Below, piece after piece: positions 23,544 through 28,437 of a stretch of DNA of 28,437 nucleotides. Numbering within the stretch: the first letter of the stretch is position 1; each line of letters starts with the position of its first letter. This DNA comes from Thermoplasmata archaeon (GTDB lineage: Archaea; Thermoplasmatota; Thermoplasmata; Halarchaeoplasmatales; Halarchaeoplasmataceae): NCBI GenBank assembly GCA_019594305.1, contig JAFDTZ010000005.1, forward strand, positions 1 through 28,437. Direction: 5' to 3'. A model generated the notes under the pieces. It had not been told where the DNA came from and did not search any database. It saw only the letters and a list, made by a program, of their open reading frames with translations. The translations under genes were made by a program, and so were the position numbers.

Positions 23544-25066
23544 GGTATCACCCCCAATGCCCTGATGGCCGGTACCACGATCTCTGCTACTACGTAGTGT
23601 GGGAACAGTGTGAATATGATCAGCACCACCGTAAGCAGACCCATGGCAATCAACATACCCTTTGGTACTTCGCCTTTTGTTTGTCCTTGGTCAGGACCCA
23701 AAAAGGCGTTGAAAAATGCCTTGCAGATAACTGCAAGTGTAACTATGCTGACCACCAATGCGATTATTGCCAGTATGGGGTGGTAAAGGTAAACAGATTG
23801 ATATATGAGCAGTTTGGAGCTGAAGCCCGACAGAGGAGGAATCCCTGCTATGGACAACGCTCCAAGAAGGAAGAATACGGTTGTATAAGGCATCTTATGG
23901 GCTAGTCCGCCCAACTCGTTAAGGTCACGTTTGCCCGTTGCGTGTATCACCGCTATTGCCGCAAGGAAGAGGAGAGCCTTGTAAACTCCATCGTTTATCA
24001 TGTGGAATAGACCTCCTTCCATCGCCATGATACCGTAACCGTTTATCCCTTCCGCGGTCCATGTGGTTAGTGCGACACCCACTGCCATGGTCATGTAACC
24101 GACCTGAGAAACCGATAGATATGCTATCAGCCTCTTAAGGTCGCTCTGGACCAGGGCCATGGATACGCCGATAAACATGGAAAGTACCCCCAGGATTATC
24201 AAAATCGTACCTATCACCCCGGGGCCCATGTTGACACCGTAAACTCCGAAGGTAAGTCGGAACAGTACGAATAGCGAGCCCAGGCTGGTTATGGCGATCA
24301 GGGGCGTTGCAGGACCTGGAGATTCACTGTAGGCGTCCGGTGCCCACATGTGCATGGGTACAGTGCTTGCTTTCATCCCGAAAACCAGCAGTAAAATTCC
24401 AAGGGCCAGTTTGTTAACGAACAATCCCGGTGAACCTGCGATACCGTCGGAGAGTAACTTGTAGTTGACTACTCCGTATTGACCGTAAAGAAGTCCTATG
24501 GATATGAGTAAAAATAGTCCTCCGAGGACACTCAATATCATGTATTTCAAGGCAGCTTCGACACTTTTACCTCTGTAATTTGTGAAAGCGATGAGCCCAC
24601 ATGACGCAATTGATGTTACTTCAAACCATACGAAGAGGTTGAAAAGATCTCCCGTAAGGACCATCCCGTTGACACCTGCTAAGGTAAGTAGGAAAAGACT
24701 GTAGAATTTATCCAAGGCTGCGTGGCCTGCCATGTAATCGAAGGAAAATAAACCGGCGCCCAAGGCCACCAGAGCGATAGTCAAGGTCGCTAGTACACTG
24801 AAACCGTCGGCTACAAAGGTAATCCTAAAGTATGATGTTATAGGGTTGGTCGGTTCCGATGTTGAAGCACCGAATACATAGGTCCAACCCCCTACCGTAA
24901 GAACTTCGTAGGCCATTATACCCACGAAGAGGCCGGTAAGAAGTAATCCCATGAGAAATAATATGTCTCGCATATCCTTGGAAATGCGGCCTAACAGCGG
25001 TATCAGGAAGGCGAACAAAAGGGGAAGTCCCAATATTAAGGTAGGTGCGTGTTCTACAAAATTCAT
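23540..25066 (-). CDS. mbhH: MbhH, MrpD/NuoN-type ion-translocating subunit
   Basis: The 508-aa protein has about 14 membrane helices and is the only large antiporter-like subunit in the operon. Family marks include the glutamate helix DLFNLFVWFEVTSIASCGL, the lysine helix with GMKASTVPMHMWAPDAYSES, and QSDLKRLIAYLSVSQVGYM. These glutamate and lysine residues form the proton path shared with MrpD and NuoL/M/N. With MbhA-G it makes the Mrp-like module thought to exchange H+ and Na+. It starts in an ATGA overlap with mbhG and ends in a TTGA overlap with mbhI. Confidence 0.95.
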   Translation of the reverse strand: MNFVEHAPTLILGLPLLFAFLIPLLGRISKDMRDILFLMGLLLTGLFVGIMAYEVLTVGGWTYVFGASTSEPTNPITSYFRITFVADGFSVLATLTIALVALGAGLFSFDYMAGHAALDKFYSLFLLTLAGVNGMVLTGDLFNLFVWFEVTSIASCGLIAFTNYRGKSVEAALKYMILSVLGGLFLLISIGLLYGQYGVVNYKLLSDGIAGSPGLFVNKLALGILLLVFGMKASTVPMHMWAPDAYSESPGPATPLIAITSLGSLFVLFRLTFGVYGVNMGPGVIGTILIILGVLSMFIGVSMALVQSDLKRLIAYLSVSQVGYMTMAVGVALTTWTAEGINGYGIMAMEGGLFHMINDGVYKALLFLAAIAVIHATGKRDLNELGGLAHKMPYTTVFFLLGALSIAGIPPLSGFSSKLLIYQSVYLYHPILAIIALVVSIVTLAVICKAFFNAFLGPDQGQTKGEVPKGMLIAMGLLTVVLIIFTLFPHYVVAEIVVPAIRALGVIP

Positions 25067-25416
25067 TCTCTACACCTCCTCACTTTGTCGGCGTCTATAG
25101 TACCGTAATGTCTTTTTATCATCATCACAAAGGATAATAGAAGAGCCGTAGTCGCAAGTCCTATGACGATACTGGTAAGTGTCAGAGCGTGTGGCGTCGG
25201 CATTACCATGAACTCATCAGGGGCACTTGTCCATATGGGTGCTACTCCGTCCTTTCGATATGCCAAGGATATAAGGAAAAGGTTGACACCGTTTTGTATT
25301 ATGGCAATACCCATGATTATCTTGATAAGGTTGTTCTTGAACAACACGGTGTACAGTCCGATAGCCACCAGGATACCGACTACCAAAAAAGGTAGATGAA
25401 GGAACCAAGAAATCAT
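25063..25416 (-). CDS. mbhG: MbhG, MrpC/NuoK-type subunit
   Basis: The 117-aa protein has three membrane helices and the NuoK/MrpC pattern, including LIKIIMGIAIIQNGVNLFLI and the third helix PHALTLTSIVIGLATTALLL. The middle loop (SAPDEFMVMPTP) is longer than in NuoK and typical of MrpC. Start and stop both lie in ATGA overlaps (with mbhF, 25413-25416, and with mbhH, 25063-25066). Confidence 0.93.
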   Translation of the reverse strand: MISWFLHLPFLVVGILVAIGLYTVLFKNNLIKIIMGIAIIQNGVNLFLISLAYRKDGVAPIWTSAPDEFMVMPTPHALTLTSIVIGLATTALLLSFVMMIKRHYGTIDADKVRRCRE

Positions 25417-25883
25417 ACGCTCGCCTCCTCAACGTCCATTGAATCGCTGCCCTTTGCCATCATCCACAGTATCAAGCTCAAGGCGGCGGTGACCTCCAGA
25501 CCTACCATTATGTTCATCAACGGTACGGTTCCTCCACTGTCCAAACGTCCGGGATTTATACCATAAGGTACCGTCCCGCCGAATACAGCGCCCCCGGAAG
25601 CGAGGAAATTGTAAAACACGGTGTAGCCCAGGCCTAGGAATGCGATCAGTATGAATAGAGTAAGGCCGGTGGACTCCAAGGATGAAAGAGAATCCTTGTG
25701 CTTGCCAAAGCTGCCGTAGGCGATTATCAACAAAGCGGTGGACGATGCTATGACCGCCCCACCCTGGAAACCGCCTCCCGGCGACAGATGGCCGTGGATT
25801 ATCAAGTAAATACCAAAGATGATTATCGGGACCACCATGATATCAGCGATTGTCCTAACCACTCTAGACATCTTCCAGTTCAT
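25413..25883 (-). CDS. mbhF: MbhF, MrpB-type subunit
   Basis: The 156-aa protein has four membrane helices and the MrpB hallmark HGHLSPGGGFQGGAVIASS after the first helix. MrpB subunits help form the Na+ path beside MrpA/C-type subunits. The longer loop between helices 3 and 4 (GTVPYGINPGRLDSGGT) is seen in MbhF too. The ATG at 25883 overlaps the mbhE stop and has GGAGGTG upstream. Confidence 0.93.
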   Translation of the reverse strand: MNWKMSRVVRTIADIMVVPIIIFGIYLIIHGHLSPGGGFQGGAVIASSTALLIIAYGSFGKHKDSLSSLESTGLTLFILIAFLGLGYTVFYNFLASGGAVFGGTVPYGINPGRLDSGGTVPLMNIMVGLEVTAALSLILWMMAKGSDSMDVEEASV

Positions 25884-26179
25884 CCCTGCACCTCCTTTCC
25901 GGACTTTTTCACTTTACGCAACACGGTTACTACCCCGCTGACAGCTGAGAAAAGTACGGTGGCCTCACCGAGTGTATCTAGACCTCTGTAATCGAAGAGT
26001 ATTGCCGTTACTATATTGTTAACCTGGTTGTGGGCTTGACTCCCTTCTTCTTGGTCGTAAAGGAAGTAGTCGTCCATCTCGGTGTTCTCCGGTTCTCCGA
26101 AGGGTCTCAGTTGGGACATGCCCAACAGCAAGAACGCAAAGACTATAAGGAAGGCCAATGCGGCCACGGATTTTCTCAA
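25880..26179 (-). CDS. mbhE: MbhE, MrpA C-terminal/MrpB-like subunit
   Basis: The 99-aa protein has two membrane helices and the segment YFLYDQEEGSQAHNQVNNIV, followed by TAILFDYRGLDTLGEATVLF, which corresponds to the C-terminal region of MrpA in Mrp antiporters. In Mbh this piece is a separate gene. The start codon is TTG at 26179, inside a TTGA overlap with the mbhD stop; a GGAGGG sequence just upstream supports it. Confidence 0.9.
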   Translation of the reverse strand: MRKSVAALAFLIVFAFLLLGMSQLRPFGEPENTEMDDYFLYDQEEGSQAHNQVNNIVTAILFDYRGLDTLGEATVLFSAVSGVVTVLRKVKKSGKEVQG

Positions 26180-26430
26180 GAGAATCCCTCCTGTCTATCT
26201 GTGGCTCTGATGGCAAAAATAAATATTGCAGTGGTAAGGGCTGCACCAACGGCGGCCTCAGCGATCGCCACATCAGGTGCCCTCAACAGGTAAAATTGCA
26301 AAGACAGCAGTAGGCTGCTGGCACCCAGTGCGATGGCCGCCGATATAAGGTCTTTGAACCATACTACAGCTAAAGCGGTCATCACCAGTCCCACAAGGGT
26401 AAGAACAATAATTATCTCATATATGGGCAT
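26176..26430 (-). CDS. mbhD: MbhD, DUF4040/MrpA-derived subunit
   Basis: The 84-aa protein has three membrane helices and the typical segment LISAAIALGASSLLLSLQFY, followed by LRAPDVAIAEAAVGAAL, the DUF4040 pattern found in MrpA and in Mbh/Mbx complexes. The AP-D-A-E residues in the second half lie in the helix that lines the ion path. It abuts mbhC directly: TAA at 26431-26433 and ATG at 26428-26430, with GGAGG upstream. Confidence 0.92.
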   Translation of the reverse strand: MPIYEIIIVLTLVGLVMTALAVVWFKDLISAAIALGASSLLLSLQFYLLRAPDVAIAEAAVGAALTTAIFIFAIRATDRQEGFS

Positions 26431-26784
26431 TTATTTCGCCTCCTTCAGTTCGTCCTTTACCGCATATCTGGGAATTACCCCCATCTTGTGTGCCGCCCTC
26501 GCGATGGCGTGTGCACCGGTGGGGTTGGTGATCAGTAAAGCGATCATCGCAGCAAAGGTGTGTAGTGCCATATTGAGGTATTTAGCATCGTTTGACCAGT
26601 AATACATGCCGCCGCTGTAGGTCATCACCGCGAATGTCATGAAAATGCTGCCGAAGGTCGTGCACTTGGTCGCCGCATGTAATCTCGTGTATACATCCGG
26701 GAAGCGGTGCAGACCGATAACACCCAGACCATTGAATACGAGCGAAATGGCCAGGAACACAGATACCATCGTTATCACTATCAT
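26431..26784 (-). CDS. mbhC: MbhC, MrpG-type subunit
   Basis: The 117-aa protein has three membrane helices and the MrpG signature GVIGLHRFPDVYTRLHAATKC, with its GLxRxPDxYxRxHAxTK core. The third helix ends in ITNPTGAHAIARAA, as in MnhG/PhaG. The ATG at 26784 overlaps the mbhB stop (ATGA) and GGTGAT lies upstream. Confidence 0.93.
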   Translation of the reverse strand: MIVITMVSVFLAISLVFNGLGVIGLHRFPDVYTRLHAATKCTTFGSIFMTFAVMTYSGGMYYWSNDAKYLNMALHTFAAMIALLITNPTGAHAIARAAHKMGVIPRYAVKDELKEAK

Positions 26785-27050
26785 CCTCTATCACCTTCCT
26801 CAAGATATTTGGCTATGAAGAGGGTGGTGACGAAGGAAAGGATAGCGTACACGATGGCGATATCGATGAAGAGTACCTCCCACATGGCCGCCCCCAATCC
26901 TATCATACTAGCTACCACAAGCGTATTGATGGTATCAAAGGCAACCGTCCTATCAGCGGCAGTCGGTCCTAGGAATATTCTGAAGGTCGATATTATTATA
27001 TACACAATGAAAACGGCAACTGCAATATACAATGGATCTGCATAGTTCAT
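26781..27050 (-). CDS. mbhB: MbhB, MrpF-type subunit
   Basis: The 89-aa protein has three membrane helices and the MrpF signature FRIFLGPTAADRTVAFDTIN between helices 1 and 2. I start at 27050 rather than 27071, because GGAGG lies a suitable distance before this ATG and it forms an ATGA overlap with the mbhA stop (27047-27050). The longer version would begin inside mbhA. Confidence 0.92.
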   Translation of the reverse strand: MNYADPLYIAVAVFIVYIIISTFRIFLGPTAADRTVAFDTINTLVVASMIGLGAAMWEVLFIDIAIVYAILSFVTTLFIAKYLEEGDRG

Positions 27051-27568
27051 TCGGCAAACCTCCTTATCCATCTTACGAACCGTCCTGAGATTATTTCATC
27101 GGGGTCATCTCTCATCTTTATCCAGTGTATGTAAAGTTCGCTTTTCTCATCGTCAACTTCAACAGTGAGTGTACCAGGTGTAAGGGTGATGGAATTAGCA
27201 AGGATGGTTATGCCCAGATCTGTCTTCAGGTCCGGAGTGATCTTTACAATAGCCGGCTCTATCCTCCCTGTTATCACCCTGTAAGCCATATCAAAATTTG
27301 CTTTCACCATCTCGATAAAAAGGGGTATTGCATAAACCAACATGATCAACCATCTTAACGGACTCAGCATCCTGAAGTTTTTGGAGCGGCAGAGTATGTG
27401 ACTCGTTACCGCCGCCACTATCAGGGCTATGGATATACCAAAAACTATCTCCTCAAGACTCCATAATATAGAACCCTCTATTATGGAACCACCTGAAGCT
27501 AAGGTCAGAAATAGGTATACAAATAACGCCAATATGAACGTAGCTAGAAATTCTTTCATATCTTCCAT
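27047..27568 (-). CDS. mbhA: MbhA, MrpE-type subunit
   Basis: The 173-aa protein is the first gene of the operon. It has membrane helices in the first 90 residues, then a cytoplasmic domain with the MrpE signature ANSITLTPGTLTVEVDDEKS and ELYIHWIKM. In Mrp systems this subunit is needed for assembly of the antiporter module. GGAGAAAGG lies upstream of the ATG at 27568, and a TATA box at 27611-27622 gives a leader of about 22 nt. Confidence 0.93.
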   Translation of the reverse strand: MEDMKEFLATFILALFVYLFLTLASGGSIIEGSILWSLEEIVFGISIALIVAAVTSHILCRSKNFRMLSPLRWLIMLVYAIPLFIEMVKANFDMAYRVITGRIEPAIVKITPDLKTDLGITILANSITLTPGTLTVEVDDEKSELYIHWIKMRDDPDEIISGRFVRWIRRFAE

Positions 27569-27610
27569 CTTACCTTTCTCCTTTTACCAGTTTTTTATTG
27601 TTTAATATAC

Positions 27611-27622
27611 AACATATATTTA
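27611..27622 (-). promoter_or_regulatory. TATA box of the mbh operon
   Basis: The minus strand reads TAAATATATGTT, with a second A/T element (GTATATTAAA) at 27601-27610. It is the only plausible promoter for the 14-gene operon, since genes inside are packed end to end. The rest of 27569-27822 is A/T-rich and holds no gene I can support. Confidence 0.55.
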
Positions 27623-27822
27623 CACCTTGAAAGTAGGCACATTTACCCCTAAACATCGAAGCCGAGCCAACTAGCATGATGTATCTTGTTGAGCTTTCCA
27701 TGATATTTAAGTATTTCGAGGTGATGCAGGAAATATTTTTGGAAATACACGATCGCACTCTCCTGATCATATATTTACGTTTTTATCAACATATTCTTCG
27801 TTGGTGCATATCCTATAGCGGT

Positions 27823-28059
27823 TCAAGTTCCTTTTTGATCCGCCATATCTCTAGGGGAAGAGTACTCGGACCGACGGGTTTGTGTATATCCTTGGATTCT
27901 TCTCTTCCTGACTACGAAAATCACCACGAGTATCGCAAATATAGCGATCACAGCGATAAGTATAGGCTTTAGATGATCAGACAGAAGATCTCCATCGTCA
28001 TCTGGCTGTTCTATTATCCAAGGGTAATTATCCCTATCATCACTTATCGCCCCTATCAT
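27823..28059 (-). CDS. 78-aa single-pass membrane ORF overlapping the Fn3 protein's stop
   Basis: The frame opens at an ATG 17 bp inside the 3' end of the Fn3-like surface gene, shifted by one base. It encodes an acidic start (QPDDDGDLLSDH), one membrane helix (PILIAVIAIFAILVVIFVV) and a basic tail (RKRRIQGYTQTRR). That layout, acidic then membrane anchor then basic, is the same as the tail of Thermoplasmatota surface proteins. It may be a separate small membrane protein translated by coupling, a second anchor reached by frameshift, or the relic of a duplicated surface gene. I cannot decide which. Confidence 0.45.
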   Translation of the reverse strand: MIGAISDDRDNYPWIIEQPDDDGDLLSDHLKPILIAVIAIFAILVVIFVVRKRRIQGYTQTRRSEYSSPRDMADQKGT

Positions 28060-28437
28060 ACCGGATCGGTAACCCTCTCTTCTTTACGAAGAGCAGGGCA
28101 AGTACTATTGCGATGGCCACCGCAAACACCAAAAGAACCCACCAAAGCAGGCTGGTACCGGTGTCGATGGTGAAAGAGACTGACGTCATAGCTTCGTTTC
28201 CTGCATTATCCACCGCTTTAACGGTTACTGTATATTCACCGTCCTCTAGATCATCGAAGGTATATCGGGTATCCGTCCCGACGTTTATCCAATCGTCCTC
28301 GTTCAACCGTATCTCGTAGTGTGAGATGCCTAAGATATCATGAGTCCCCTCCCATTCAACTGAAACATTTTTATCGGTATATATGTCACCCTCAGTTGGT
28401 GAGTGGATGTATACGATAGGCGGTGAGATCTCTTGCC
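28040..28437 (-). CDS. C-terminal part of an Fn3-like cell-surface protein (partial, runs off right edge)
   Basis: The frame is open to the right edge. It encodes one Fn3/Ig-like repeat: PPIVYIHSPTEGDIYTDKN, the VEWEG strand, SHYEIRLNEDDWINVGTDT, then YTFDDLEDGEYTVTVKAVDN. This is followed by AGNEAMTSVSFTIDTG, one membrane helix (LLWWVLLVFAVAIAIVLALL) and a short basic cytoplasmic tail. Such repeats are common in large surface proteins of Thermoplasmatota, with the repeats outside and a single C-terminal anchor. Function is probably adhesion or substrate binding. The start is outside the window. Confidence 0.85.
   Translation of the reverse strand, partial: QEISPPIVYIHSPTEGDIYTDKNVSVEWEGTHDILGISHYEIRLNEDDWINVGTDTRYTFDDLEDGEYTVTVKAVDNAGNEAMTSVSFTIDTGTSLLWWVLLVFAVAIAIVLALLFVKKRGLPIRYDRGDK

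Noticed and set aside
27570..27770. 66-codon minus-strand ORF before mbhA
   Set aside because: It covers the mbh promoter and leader, and its composition is not protein-like.
27676..27972. 98-codon plus-strand ORF
   Set aside because: It is antisense to the small anchor ORF and the intergenic region and has no domain or promoter.
1..28437. Search for CRISPR arrays, insertion sequences, tRNA or rRNA genes
   Set aside because: By eye I saw no regularly spaced repeats, transposase, terminal inverted repeats, tRNA cloverleaf or rRNA segment.

Overview
The window looks like a chromosome segment of a euryarchaeon, most likely a Thermoplasmatota member of the Marine Benthic Group D / Aciduliprofundum kind. 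Archaeal signs are TATA boxes about 25 nt before many starts (several transcripts look leaderless), an archaeal RNase P RNA, a zinc-finger RPA with its associated OB-fold protein, an MBF1 homologue, Kae1, and a complete Mbh-type [NiFe] hydrogenase. The narrower placement is inference. It rests on the style of the large secreted proteins: paired 'GWN' C-terminal modules, and Fn3-like repeats ending in one membrane anchor.

Layout. 1-1926 (minus): a 67-aa membrane protein followed by a polytopic membrane protein with a long TPR-like cytoplasmic part, cut by the left edge. 1977-3813: a Nudix hydrolase and a GNAT acetyltransferase diverge from one promoter region, then a SAM methyltransferase. 3958-9514 (plus): a surface-glycan locus with a DUF354 GT-B-like protein, a Wzx-like flippase and a 1012-aa secreted protein carrying about 29 N-glycosylation sequons. 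9690-10466: a tiny secreted-peptide gene, the RNase P RNA and a 46-aa DUF5679 zinc protein. 10495-14361 (plus): Kae1, a zinc-ribbon membrane protein, malic enzyme and a RuvC/RNase H-like protein whose stop interlocks with that of the convergent RPA operon. 14358-17320 (minus): the RPA-associated protein, RPA and an unrecognised 208-aa protein. 17499-18955: MBF1 (plus) and an unrecognised 309-aa protein (minus).

19047-27568 is an energy-conservation locus. A HycI-type hydrogenase maturation protease (plus) converges on a full 14-gene mbhABCDEFGHIJKLMN operon (minus) in the Pyrococcus order. MbhA-H form the Mrp-type Na+/H+ antiporter part and MbhI-N the hydrogenase part. MbhL keeps all four NiFe cysteines and a 36-residue tail after its last CxxC motif, which the neighbouring protease should remove. 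A ferredoxin-dependent, H2-evolving, ion-pumping respiration is therefore predicted. Nine of the thirteen junctions are 4-bp stop/start overlaps, so translation is probably coupled.

27823-28437 (minus) holds the C-terminal end of an Fn3-like surface protein, cut by the right edge, and a small overlapping ORF with a second membrane anchor. I saw no insertion sequence, CRISPR array, tRNA or rRNA. The only stretch over 300 bp without a protein gene (9837-10325) contains the RNase P RNA. I did not find a clear new multi-gene system. The best leads are the surface-glycan/giant-glycoprotein locus, the RuvC-like protein beside RPA, the secreted micropeptide with upstream repeats, and the double anchor at the right edge.
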